DNA of 64,000 bases from Aspidiotus rigidus (Eukaryota; Arthropoda; Insecta; Hemiptera; Diaspididae), in the NCBI GenBank assembly GCA_035079385.1, contig JAVHKY010000025.1:15288501-15352500 (forward strand), read 5' to 3'. The first letter of the stretch is position 1. Every line of letters begins with the position of its first letter. The translations under genes and the position numbers were made by a program. Below are positions 1 through 10,145 of this stretch, one piece after another. The notes beneath the pieces are model-generated. The model worked only from the letters and a program-made list of their open reading frames with translations, made no database searches and was not told the origin of the DNA.

Positions 1-345
1 CTGTTTGTGCTCCAAAATGTTTACGACGATGTCTTTACATTTTCTTCACATTTCCTGTACTTTCAAAGCGCTTCAACTCCGTGAAAATGATCGTAACGAA
101 AATTTTTACAAGAACCATTTTGAAGAGAATTGTTGACATTTTCCTCAAAAATACATATTTAGCGAGAAAATTGAGAAAAATTGATTTCGGGTCGACATTT
201 TGATCCCCCTCACAAAGATGGGGCTGGAGGCCATGGGTCTTTTTTGGTATTACTTGGGATCATGCTTAAGAACTTGCATCAATAAAATTTTGGGTAGCAA
301 TTATTTCCTTAGTGGTCACCCTTTTGACTGGATAATGACTGTACT
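1..345. other. Unassigned non-coding sequence
   Basis: AT-rich sequence with no supportable gene or repeat. It ends where similarity to the R1-like retrotransposon fragment begins. Confidence 0.5.
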
Positions 346-750
346 ACTATAGACGAGCGTAGCAATGTCAGTCCTCCTTCATGTAGCCCAGTGTGGGCAC
401 AAAGATTGAGTACAGAAGAACAGAAATCGAAAGATCCAACGAAGAGCTGCGCTCAGGTGTGTTAGTGCCTACCGCACAACGTCGACGGACGCTCTTTGCG
501 TATTAGTATACAGATATAGACACCACCAATTGATCTGCTAGCAGAAGAGCGAGCAGTATAGTGTTCAAGGCAAAGAAGAAGACAAGAACCCTCCAGCAAG
601 CCTTGCGGGTCAAGCGAAAGCCCGTAGGCGCTCCTTGGTTGACAAGTGGATGGGCCGAGACCATGGCCAGCTGAACTTTCATCTCACACAAAAATGATGA
701 GCGGCCGTTGGTGTTTCAACAAGTACCTACACAAAATAAGAAAAGTTGAG
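346..750 (+). mobile_element. R1-like non-LTR retrotransposon fragment (ORF2 C-terminal part)
   Basis: This stretch aligns by eye with 40248-40715, which encodes the C-terminal part of an R1/Jockey-type reverse transcriptase. The shared order is a GAGCGTGGCAATGTCA-like start, the CCCAGTGTGGGC segment, the ACAGAAGAAC segment, the GTCGACGGACGC segment, the GAGCGAGCAGT segment and the GTGTTTCAACAAGTA segment. Small indels and stops destroy the frame, so it is a dead fragment. R1 elements normally insert in 28S rDNA, and no rDNA is visible here. Family placement is from remembered protein patterns and was not checked by search. Confidence 0.75.
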
Positions 751-2924
751 CAACTAAAAAATGTTCCTTTCTCCTTCCTTTCTGAGCTCTGAGAAGCCTT
801 ACATGAGGACCTATATAGCGTTTTTTTCAGAAAAAAAAACTGGTTGTGAAATCCTCGCTGCTAGAGTACAAAAATTAGGCGGAGTTGGTCGTTTAGATGT
901 ATTTGCTATGCTGCAATAGTCGGTCGTTAGCCGAACATCACGCACATAGCCTATATTATAGGTCATTTATCCTAGGAAGTCGTGTAACCTGTAGTATAGT
1001 TTAGTGCACTGTATGTTTGTCCTAGTCTAATGAAGGCTAAGGATACAGTTCTCAAATTAACGGTGGTCATAATTTCTCTGTCCTGAAAGTAGGTCAAGGT
1101 CACTCATATCTTCATTCGTCTCGCGATTTCGTGAATTTCAAATAGACCCTCAATCTTCGGACTTATTTACAGTTGCCTAGACTCGATTTTGTGAATTTTT
1201 TTTTCTACTACATTTCCAAAAAATGCTTTCATGTTTCTACTAGATTTGAACCAATTTTACCGAGTGACAATTCTCGGTCCATCGAGATTTCTAATGGTAT
1301 AGGTAACTGAATTTTCGCAAGAAAAATTTTCATTTCACTGAAACGAATAGGAGAAGAGCTTTGGAAGGAGAAAAAAGCGAGATGAATATATAAACCAAGT
1401 ACTTACTATGAAGGTATGGCCGAGAGAGATAAGGATTTTATCGTTCACGTGTATTATTTCTTCGGCAGCAATATTCGAAGAATCTTTTTAATTTCCGGAA
1501 TGCGTTAATGGAAATTGCCCAAAAATTAACTCTCCTCCGTGCAGTTAGCAGCCCCGTAACTTAGACGGTCAGGCCTTAATGAATTTGTTAAGGATGCGCA
1601 ATTTATATGCAAATAGCGGATCCTGTGACAAATGCAGCGGTGGTCGAACTTCGTTAATTTGCGCGGACTTTCTATTTCAATTTTCCTTTTGTTTTCGCCG
1701 CAATTTCTGAAGTTGAATGCCATCGTAAAAGATAATATTCACGTCCTATTTTTTCGTTACGTACTTTACCTATCATAATTACGGTGCCTGGAGTTATTGG
1801 ATCGATGTTTGATGAATTTTCTAACGAAAAAGTAGAATGCTATTTTCCGTTGTAAAAGTAATCCGCGACGTACGGTTTGAGTAATTCAGTAATTGATGAG
1901 TTCGTTCGATGTCCCCATTCAGAGGCGATGACCTGCAAATTGATTCGTGTGTAAAGACGGTACTTTTTAATTAAAAATCGAAAATCGCGACTGGATTTTG
2001 TTTTTTGAATGGACAATTTTCAGCTTGATAAAATCATTTGTTTTTGTTCGTGTTAAAGGAGATGAAGACCTGTAGTCTCCGCACCATAGTTACAAAAAGA
2101 AAAAAATTGTTTACATTTTTTATAATCATCCCTAGAGATTGTAACATTCAATACCTATAATAGTCGTAAAAAGGTGTGAGGTGATGGATTCGTTTTTCAA
2201 TTATGTTGATTAAAGACTGCTTGAAAGCTGCGTCGTTATTAAAGGAGAGTTACCTTAATTGGACGGTTTTGACTTTGAAATCACTGTTTGTAGCCGCATT
2301 TGTATGGAATTTATATTTCAGTTTATCATTAGAAAGAGTAAATATTTGAAAACAAAGAACCAAAATTTGGAGACTGAATGAGAATTAGATGAGCAGGGAG
2401 ATCCATTTGAGGACAAAATTCCGTGAGTGGTTCAACTTAGAAAACCATTGCCCACGTAGGACCATGGGCTCCTAAGTTGGACCACCAATTAGAAATGACA
2501 TGTAGCCAAATTTGAAGCAGTCCAATCCATAGCCTGAATTGAAGTGGTTCAGTTTTGGCCACTCTTCATTTTCAAGTACAACTTACTTAAAATAAGAATC
2601 TCTCTCGCTATCGACTTGAATTTCAATCGTGCATTCATTATTTATATTCAACGTATAAGAATACAGAAAACATTCCAAGTATGCGTTTTTCGAGTGGTCC
2701 AATTTACGCAACTACAACTTCTTTGAGTCATCGTAGCTGCCGATGAGAACAATTTAAATGTTAGAGCATTTCGCAACTAACTTAATTATGGTGTAATGTA
2801 TGCTTAATTTACTGGTATACAAAGTTATTTTGATTACACCCTTTGTTCTTGCTCGCCATGCCCTTAAATATTTCTCAAAATTGAGAGAAAAATCGATCAT
2901 TTTAATAAAACATTTATATGTTGT
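751..2924. other. Intergenic or intronic sequence, nothing recognised
   Basis: About 2.2 kb of AT-rich sequence. The open frames are short (60-70 codons) and have no recognisable domain, so none is called. Confidence 0.5.
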
Positions 2925-2967
2925 GCTAGCGGTTGGCGACGCGCCTCCGGCGCGCCTGACCGCTAGC
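2925..2967. repeat. GC-rich hairpin (inverted repeat)
   Basis: The outer arms GCTAGCGGT and ACCGCTAGC are perfect reverse complements. Inside them, CGCGCC and GGCGCG(CC) also pair around a small loop, with a short mismatch between the two helices. This is a 43-bp, strongly GC-rich stem in an AT-rich neighbourhood. It could form a cruciform or an RNA hairpin. No function is assigned. Confidence 0.7.
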
Positions 2968-2977
2968 TGTGTGTTGA

Positions 2978-3040
2978 GTAGATATCTGTGTTTTATAGGT
3001 ATCTGTATCTTGTAGGTATGTGTGTTTTGTAGGTATCTTG
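2978..3040. repeat. Short tandem repeat around GTAGGTATCTGT
   Basis: Four imperfect copies of a unit of about 15-18 bp containing (G)TAGGTATCTGTGTTTT lie directly after the GC-rich hairpin. Confidence 0.6.
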
Positions 3041-4084
3041 GAATTCAGATGAATTTTTAAAAAAGAAACAGTGGAAAGAGTTTTGCAAAATTCACAACTA
3101 TTCAGTTCAAAAATAAGAAAATAGACACCAAAAACTGCGACTGTACTTATAAAATATCAAAGTTCCGAGTCGCACAAAAATAAAATCACCAAATTAAATT
3201 TTTTACACACTAATTCACTTGAGAGCTGACTTAACGCGTGAAGCCTGTATTCATCGCAGCAGAATACAGACAAATCCATTGACATTTTGCCAGTCCCTAA
3301 GAAAACACACGGACAACAGGTAAAAAAAAGGGTCATTTCCGCTAGCCCATACGCAGTGCGCACCGTGTCTAGACATTGGTTCTTGTATGAGATACCGGAT
3401 GTAAAATCCTTTATGTAGGTGTTTTTAAAACTGTGAATAAAATAACTTACTTAGTATGGAAGTACAGCGAATACTGTAGTCACAAAATTTCCTCCTAAAA
3501 ATCTGGAACCGGGCTCATTCGAAAGGAAATTACAGGGGCTACAATTTTTGTTCTCTTCAATTTTTCATAAAAATGAGTTATACTCGAGTTATCACAATAA
3601 TTCAATTTTCGAAACTGCGCCACTCAACGCGCCTAGGTCTGACGTACAGCGCAAAGCAGTTTCAGTACTCGATAATGCCCGTTTTTCCTAATTTTGTCGC
3701 CCCCTACTCCACCTTCAGGGAGTCGAAACATCGAAATGTATTTAAGAACCTGACCCAGAAAAAACAAAATTTTTCAAAAAAAATTCCAGGTCGATAGGTG
3801 AAGGCGTTCGAAAGTTATGGACGAACATACAGACAGACAGACAGACAAACGTTTTATTTTATATATTAGATATGTGCACAAAGAAGCGCCTGCTCTGAAC
3901 TAGGTCGCTATACCTTCTGGTAGACTTGAGAAATTGATAGTGGTCCAACTTAGGCGATGGTCCAATAATGGCAACTCTTAGAGTTAACATGTTCCTCAAT
4001 TTTATGGTTAGACATTATGATAAAAGGTTGTACTCAAACGAGTAACGTCCAAAAGAAGTGCGCCAAAATGGTCTGCTGCAGTAG
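3041..4084. other. Unassigned sequence with a short (CAGA)n tract
   Basis: No gene is supportable. A short ACAGACAG microsatellite lies at about 3829-3850, followed by a T-rich run. The open frame at 3573-3797 resembles no known family. Confidence 0.45.
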
Positions 4085-5075
4085 CCCCTCCTCCTCATGA
4101 GTGATACTTGTAGCGATTTGATCCTAGTATTAAAGAGGAAGGTCAGGGAGGAGGGGTTAATCCTTACAAAGGCAGATAAAAGTAATGCCGTCGTAATTAT
4201 AAATAAGTCCTCCTATGTATCCGGAGTTTATGACGTTTTCAGGCAATGCAGTGCCCAGGAAAATGTATTTTTCAGTTTTCCAAATTTTGCCAAAGAGGTG
4301 AGAAGTCTCGTTAACAATAGTTAATTTATTATCAAAAGCCCCCTGACTAAAAAAAAAAAACATATTGGAACCTAATCCTGTTCTTCCCCTCCTTTACGGG
4401 TTGCCAAAAGTTCATAAAAAGGATATCCCGATGCGGCTAGTTGTATCGTACTTATTCCTTAGCTAAATATATTAATCGTCGGCTTAAGTCTCGAGTCGAG
4501 TTTAATTTTAGTACACAGTAAAGAACTCCGGTTCCCTTACTGATAGACTGAAGGACCTAAGCCTTTCTCCGGGATCGACTTCATGTTCCTTTGATGTTGT
4601 AGGATTATTTCCTCACATCCCAAAGGCCGTCGCTATGCAACATATCGGTGAGTTACTAGTTAAATCTGGTGTCCCTCACGAAGAATTTGCAGAATTCATT
4701 GGCCTTTTAAATGTCTGTTGTCCACTTTTTTTTTGTAAGTTTGATGGGAAATTTTTTGAGTTCCCCGAAGAAGTGGGGATTCCCATTGGTTTCCCCTTTG
4801 GGTTCGCTCATTTCGGAGGTATTTGAGTCTAAATTTGAAATTTATTCATTTTCCTCTGGCCAGGTGTTCTCAAGTCACGTTTATTATTGGCCTAGGTACG
4901 TGGACGACGTTTTATATGCATGGACCGGTCCTGTGGAACTCCCGAGTGAGTTCCTTACATATTTAAATAGCCAATACCCTTCCATAAAATTCACTTTGGA
5001 AGTCGGTGGCTCGTCAATAAATTTTTTGGATTTGTCCATCTCTATTAACGATGGTGTCTATGAGTTTGGGAAGTT
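4085..5075 (+). mobile_element. Penelope-like element fragment (reverse transcriptase, broken)
   Basis: Conceptual translation in shifting + frames gives PLE reverse-transcriptase landmarks in the right order. They are LTKADKSNAVVI near 4160, LLYGLPKVHKKD near 4390-4420, SFDVVGLFPHIP near 4590-4625, the catalytic YVDDVLYAW near 4895-4925, and VGGSSINFLDLSIS near 5005-5045. Several stops and frameshifts show it is dead. It stops after DGVYEF, before the GIY-YIG part. The stretch 5076-5280 is not recognisable. The same subfamily recurs at 51291-51840. Confidence 0.8.
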
Positions 5076-5281
5076 GTGCGTGCCTAGGGCATGGTGGTTG
5101 CCAAGAAGTGCCGCCGAAGAGATTCTTCCAACACTGAAATTAGGAATCAATTCCGGTGTTGGAGGGAACAAAATTAATGCATACGCAACCAGCACTCACT
5201 CCACAACGAAGAAAGGGCGGCGCTGCACATGAGACAAAAGCGATTATCATCATCGAAATAAAAAATCACTTCCAATATCAC

Positions 5282-5292
5282 GTTCTAATCAA
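5282..5292. repeat. Left 11-bp target-site duplication of the PLE
   Basis: GTTCTAATCAA occurs exactly here and again at 7780-7790, just outside the PLE. This is a plausible target-site duplication and fixes the element's ends. Confidence 0.6.
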
Positions 5293-5674
5293 GAATAAGT
5301 AGAAAGGACCACGGACGTTACAATTTTTATTATAACGCGACCGGTTTCGAACGGAACTAAGCCGATCGAATCATCAGGACTAATAATTGAAGAATACTAT
5401 AAAACTAAAACTAACAAGAAACGAAAATAAAAACGAAAGTTTTGTAAGATGAGTCAGGCGGGTGACTCGAAGCGGTTGATGAAACGTACGAGTGGATTAA
5501 TAAAGGTAGCTTCCAAATCGTTGAGCAAAATGTTGCCTACTTGAACTTTGGCGGCGATTACTTCAACTTCCTCAAGGCGATTCATGAGAGCGCTTTTCTT
5601 ACAGTGGTGTATAAGTGAAATGGGGAGTTTTTGAGGGTCGTGGCCTTCTTGTGCGCAGTGAGCTGAAACTGCTT
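5293..5674 (-). repeat. Left inverted arm of the PLE
   Basis: This arm is the reverse complement of about 7330-7740, including the end of the GIY-YIG coding region. The match runs from the AAGTAGAAAG/CTTTCTACTT outer end to CAGTGAGCTGAAACTGC at the inner end. The right arm has about 40 extra bases near 7653-7695 that the left arm lacks. Confidence 0.85.
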
Positions 5675-7120
5675 ACTCCTTCCGTCGTCAATCTTTCACA
5701 GGAGCACATCCCTGAATCCGAGCTCCTTCTTCTTCGTCGAGGCAAAAAATTGGCTCTTCCTCCCGTCTTAAAGAAAGATAACATAAGATCCATCATCATC
5801 TCAGATCTAGCCACGGAAATTAGAACCGATCTCCGATTAAATTCCGACCGTACTCGTCACCTAATCGATCAGATGGTCGCCCAAGTTCGCGAGCCTCTTC
5901 TTTAATTTCCTTACGGCGGTGTCTACACGAAAAGAAGTTACTCATCGTTAAAGCGGATAAGGGTGAAACTTTAGTCGTCCTATCCAACTGTAATTACAAA
6001 GAAAAAATGCTCGCCTTCCTCGATTCCGCTGGAGCCACAAAAATTAAGTTCAGCCTTACCCAATACAATAAAGCCGATCGTTCAACACACGTCATCCAAT
6101 GTAATCGTGAACATCTGTACCAAATGAACTTCGCGCTGCCTCAACTCTACGGCCAAATAAAATTGCATAAACCGTCTCACCCCATGAGGCCTGTTGTCGC
6201 CTATTATTCAGATCCGAGCTTCAAACTCGCAAAATATCTTTCCTGCTGGTTCCGTTCCGCTGCTGACTTTAACCCACGTTCTCAAAAATTCAACGGACCT
6301 CGCTTCTCGACTTCAGGACGTCAATTTCCCTCTCGGTTCGCGACTAATTTCCTTCGATGTCAAGAGTATGTACACCAAAATTCCTGTTTCTCTTACCTTG
6401 GACACTATGGTTGAACATTTGGAGCAAAAGAATTTTCCTCGCGACACTATCATAGAATTTCGAAAACTAATCTCCATTTGTCTTGAAAATAATCTGTGCG
6501 TGTTTAGGAAGGACATCTATAAATTTCCAGATGACCTCTTTCCGCTCTCGTAGCCGACGTCTTCATAGACCGCATGGAAGCTGACATTCTAGATGAACTC
6601 GCGTCGTCCAACTCCGTTCGCTTCTGGGCTAGATACGTCGACGACATCGTTTGCATATGGCGAGGTTCGGATGGCCGACCTACAAAATTTCTTTCAAAGT
6701 CTCAACTCTTACCATCCCTCCATCTTATTCACATTGAAGTCGGAGGTAATCACCTCAATTATCTAGACCTCTCGATCTCCCTGGGTGAACCCTTGAATAT
6801 TCTCCGAGCAGACTTTGCCATTCATCGTAAGGACACTTTCACCGGCGTCTCGATTCACTCCTCCTCATTTCATCCGATGATCCATAAAATGCTGCGATTC
6901 ATAGACTCCTCTCACTTCCTCTTTCTAATCAAGCGTTTGAGTCGGAGGTCGTTAACATCGAACACATTGCCAGGATCAATGATCTCAAGGTGGATATCCA
7001 TCTTCTCATTAGAAGGAAAAGACTTCGACGTCTACTGACCGGAACCGAACCACCCGCCTCTCGACAGCGCTCCAAAGAGAGCAAAATGGGTTCGCCTTCC
7101 CTTCTTAGGCAAGCCTTCTG
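5675..7120 (+). pseudogene. PLE reverse transcriptase, frameshifted
   Basis: The reverse transcriptase is spread over at least four overlapping + frame pieces (5615-5905, 6007-6414, 6194-6553 and 6574-7038). Landmarks are LYGQIKLHKPSHPMRPVV near 6150-6195, SFDVKSMYTKIP (motif A) near 6350-6390, and ARYVDDIVCIW (motif C, catalytic YVDD) near 6630-6660. VGGNHLNYLDLSIS follows near 6740-6780 and the AIHRKDTF segment near 6815-6840. All are typical of Penelope-type enzymes. The frame breaks mean that no full protein can be made. The downstream GIY-YIG region belongs to the same ancestral polyprotein. Confidence 0.8.
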
Positions 7121-7125
7121 AGGAC

Positions 7126-7592
7126 TTGGCTGCTGAGCTTCATCGGTTTGGTTATCATACGGGCTTCTACCCGCTTCTTACAGTCTCCAACATCATCTCT
7201 CTCGAAGATCCATTCGTGAAATGGATAAAGCTGGTGTCTATAGAGTCTCCTGTGGTGAGTGCCCTTCCATCTACGTTGGACAAACCGGAAGGAAGCTTGG
7301 GCAGCGGTCAAACGAACACCGCACTACAAATACAGCAGTTTCAGCTCACTGCACACAACAAGGCCACGACTCTCAAAAACTCACCAGTTCACTTATACAC
7401 CACTGTAAGAAAAGCGCTCTCATGAATCGCCTCGAGGAAGCTGAAGTAATCGCCGCCAAAGTTCAAGTAGGCAACCTTTTGCTCAACGATTTGGAAGCTA
7501 CCTTTATTAATCCACTCGTACGTTTCATTCACCCGCCTAACTCATCTTACTTTCGTTTTCATTTTCGTTTCTTGTTAGTTTTAGTTTTATAG
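7126..7592 (+). pseudogene. PLE GIY-YIG endonuclease domain
   Basis: A linker of the type GYHTGFYPLLTVSN (about 7145-7190, one frame) is followed, after a frame change, by the endonuclease frame 7221-7592. There GVYRVSCGEC supplies the GIY-like strand and IYVGQTGRKLGQR the YIG-like strand plus the catalytic-region arginine. Downstream, MNRLEEAEVIAA supplies the likely acidic residue and LLNDLEATFINPL the conserved Asn. The domain core is therefore intact, although the whole polyprotein is not. In PLEs this enzyme nicks target DNA to prime reverse transcription. Confidence 0.8.
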
Positions 7593-7740
7593 TATTCTTC
7601 AATTATTAGTCCTGATGATTCGATCGGCTTAGTTCCGTTCGAAACCGGTCGCGTTTAGAGTAGCATTTGCGTTGTACTACATCACATATCTACTCTATAA
7701 TAAAAATTGTTACGTCCGTGGTTCTTTCTACTTATCCTTA
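7330..7740 (+). repeat. Right inverted arm of the PLE
   Basis: Reverse-complement partner of 5293-5674. It contains the end of the GIY-YIG frame and the 3' non-coding region. Confidence 0.85.
7611..7650 (+). ncRNA. Hammerhead-ribozyme-like motif in the PLE 3' region (tentative)
   Basis: CCTGATGA is followed about 22 bases later by GAAACCGGTC. These match the CUGANGA and GAAA core boxes of a hammerhead ribozyme, with a palindromic ACCGGT as a tiny stem III and C as the cleavage-site base. Hammerheads are known from PLE terminal repeats. Against it, the strongest local pairing (TTCGA.CGG with CCG.TCGAA) would consume the GAA of the core. The mirrored copy lies at about 5341-5378 on the minus strand. 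Confidence 0.4.
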
Positions 7741-7779
7741 CAATATGGGTCGTACCTTGGAGGACTCAATAAATTTTAG

Positions 7780-7790
7780 GTTCTAATCAA
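7780..7790. repeat. Right 11-bp target-site duplication of the PLE
   Basis: GTTCTAATCAA, an exact match to 5282-5292. Confidence 0.6.
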
Positions 7791-9464
7791 ATTGATTTAT
7801 TATCCTCCAAAAGATGCCTGACAGTCTTTTCGAGCGTCTAGCGAACTACAAATAACAGCAGCTGCAAGGTATATCCCTACAGTTCACCTTGACTAGACTA
7901 CAATAACGCGCACATCAAGTACCCACCGGAGTACAATTTCTACATATTTACAGGCACGTGTTGTTTTGTATATGTTGGCTACCTCGGGAATTTTAGTAAG
8001 ATCGAGACAGTTGACCAAGAAAGAGTGGTTGGAAGAATAGGAAGTAGTGAAATGAGTGCCTAGATTGAAGATTGAAACGACTGAAGGGATGAATTACTTA
8101 GGCCGAGGGCATTTGGAGAAACGGGAAGATTTGGCTGTTGAGAAATTCTTGAAGCTAATTGTAAAAGCAAGAATGAAATAAATAATCCATTTCAGATTTT
8201 CTTCACAGATCCAGCAGCATCTGGACAAACGCTTTCTATCAAACTTTCTCGTATGATCCTAGATTTGGGGCTGGAGGCTCTAGCTGTTTTACGATAACAC
8301 TTCACGAGTGATGGATTCGATCAAAAAAAAAAAGTAGGAATCATTATTCTCTATATTATTCTACTTCTACAAAATATTTTATCTATTATTTACCTCCAAT
8401 AGAATCGGGAGTACTCAACAATATTTCCTTATTTCTTCGTATCTCTTCCACCGTTCAAGTCGAACGACTAGGCTGATATGAAGTCTTAGAATGAAATAGC
8501 AACCTTACAATCTTTCCTCATAAACCGAGCATTATATTTCGATACTAACGTAATTCTCTCAAGTCCGCCAACTCGGCGCAGAGAAATGGAACAAGTGAAG
8601 ATCGTAAGCTACGCTAAAAAGATATCGCGCGAAATAATGCCGCCTCAAATTATATTACAAACCCGATTTAAAACTGTACAGATTCATTCGGATGCAACAC
8701 AGTTCACGACCGCGAGTCAAAACATAAAATTATACGTTTTCCGCAAACCATCAACCGAGAATATTTGCTGGAGCTAGGCCAAAAGCTGTATGGAGGTCAA
8801 GAAAATTTTTAATCTCATTTCAGATATATTATACGTAGTATTAACAAGTTTTATATTCTTCGAATCCGTAAAATAAAGAACGTACTTTGCATTGTTTACT
8901 GTAAATTTCCCCTTTAACTTATTCTATAAATAAGAATACTCTATATAGGATTTTTCTATTCCGGTTGCGACGTTTGTTTGCGTCCGTTGGAGAGTTACTT
9001 TTAAAGGCTTATCTCTTCGATAAAAAGTTTTATTTATTAACTTTTTTGGGCGAATTTGAATTTAGGCTTTTCGGTTTATTTGCTGCGGAAGAATATAAGC
9101 TGGGAATATTTCACTGTCTAGTTCAATTTTATTACGTTCATTCGTTTTCGGAACACCCCGTTGATAACATAAATCTTTATATTATTTTTATTCGAGCTGA
9201 AAGGAATTTCTTTATTCAACTTATTACGCCATTTTCTCGCCCATCCTCAGACACTCAAGGCAGTGGCGTTATTTTCAAAAACTTTCACAGATATTATCTG
9301 ACAAAATGCACGAGAAACATATTGAAACATTATGTGAAACTTTACTTAACACATTTGTCAATTAGCTCCCCACGGAGGCAATTAAGAAATTGAAAATCTT
9401 TTCAGCGTAGGTCGATAATCTCCATTCTCAAGAACCCATTTCTGCTCTCAACTCATTTTTGACA
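7791..9464. other. Unassigned sequence
   Basis: AT-rich with no supportable gene. A 142-codon open frame at 8965-9393 has an unbiased composition and no domain I recognise. I regard it as chance. Confidence 0.4.
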
Positions 9465-9825
9465 AAAATGTCGCTTATGTAAAGTGTGCACGAGGCCATG
9501 GATATATATCCCATTCTATTATACGGTATAGAGGCGGCCACATTCAAAGGGAAAATAGAGCATTTTGAGGCTACAGAAATGTGGTTGCACAGGAGAATGC
9601 TCAAAATCTCATGGACCGCCGAGACACCGAATAAAAAAGTTTTATAAGTAGCCAAAACAGAGAGAATGCTGGCAGATTGGATTAGGGAAAGAAAAGGTGA
9701 TCATTTTTGGACACGTCACAAGAGGACCAACGTATTAGATATTGCAGCAATTCAGGAAAAGATTGATGCGGGAAGAAGACAAACGGATTGGATCTAGAAT
9801 ATTAAAGACTGACTGGCACACACAC
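9465..9825 (+). mobile_element. RTE-like non-LTR retrotransposon fragment (reverse transcriptase C-terminus)
   Basis: Broken + frames give YPILLYGIEAATFKGKIEHF, MWLHRRMLKISWTAETPNK and a tail of the type WIRERKGDHFW...IQEKIDAGRR. This is the characteristic C-terminal pattern of endonuclease-reverse transcriptases of the RTE/BovB-like group, similar to 28900-29100 in this window. Only about 360 bp remain, with an in-frame stop, so it is a dead fragment. The family name is from memory and was not searched. Confidence 0.7.
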
Positions 9826-9838
9826 ACCCCCCCCCCCG
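9819..9838. repeat. Short (CA)n-(C)n tract
   Basis: A CACACACA run is followed by about a dozen C bases. Simple sequence at the edge of the LINE fragment. Confidence 0.7.
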
Positions 9839-10145
9839 TGTTGAGGGTCTGCTATTTGGAGCTAGACACCTGTGATCACTTGCGCCCGTGTAGGGTACAG
9901 CACTCAAGAAAAATAACTTCTTTTTTGAGAAAGCTACCGAACAATTTTTACGTGTACAATTTATTCAAAATTCTCCCTGGGGCCGTATAAACGGCTGAAC
10001 TTCGAGAGCATTTTCCTTTCCTAGGTGTTTTTTCCGGATTTGTGAAAAAAAACTTACAGAGGGAGCAAGAGTTGCGGGAGACCCGCGACTCATGGTTTAG
10101 AAGATTCTAAGTTTATGTAGATTAAAGGATATAATTTTTGATGTC

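Larger units (their letters stand above)
5293..7779 (+). mobile_element. Penelope-like element with inverted arms, reverse transcriptase and GIY-YIG endonuclease
   Basis: A near-complete PLE of about 2.5 kb. From left to right it has an inverted copy of its own 3' end (5293-5674), a broken reverse transcriptase (about 5675-7120), a GIY-YIG endonuclease (7126-7592), and a 3' region (7593-7740) with a short tail. Exact 11-bp direct repeats flank it. PLEs are retroelements known for GIY-YIG domains and for repeated, often inverted, terminal copies, and this copy shows both directly. The reverse-transcriptase frame carries several frameshifts, so the copy is not autonomous. Confidence 0.85.

Noticed and set aside
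4711..5232. 173-codon frame as a host gene
   Set aside because: Residues up to about 5075 are PLE reverse transcriptase with the YVDD box. The remainder is unrelated read-through.
8965..9393. 142-codon open frame as a gene
   Set aside because: No domain, no splice or start context, and composition as in the AT-rich background.
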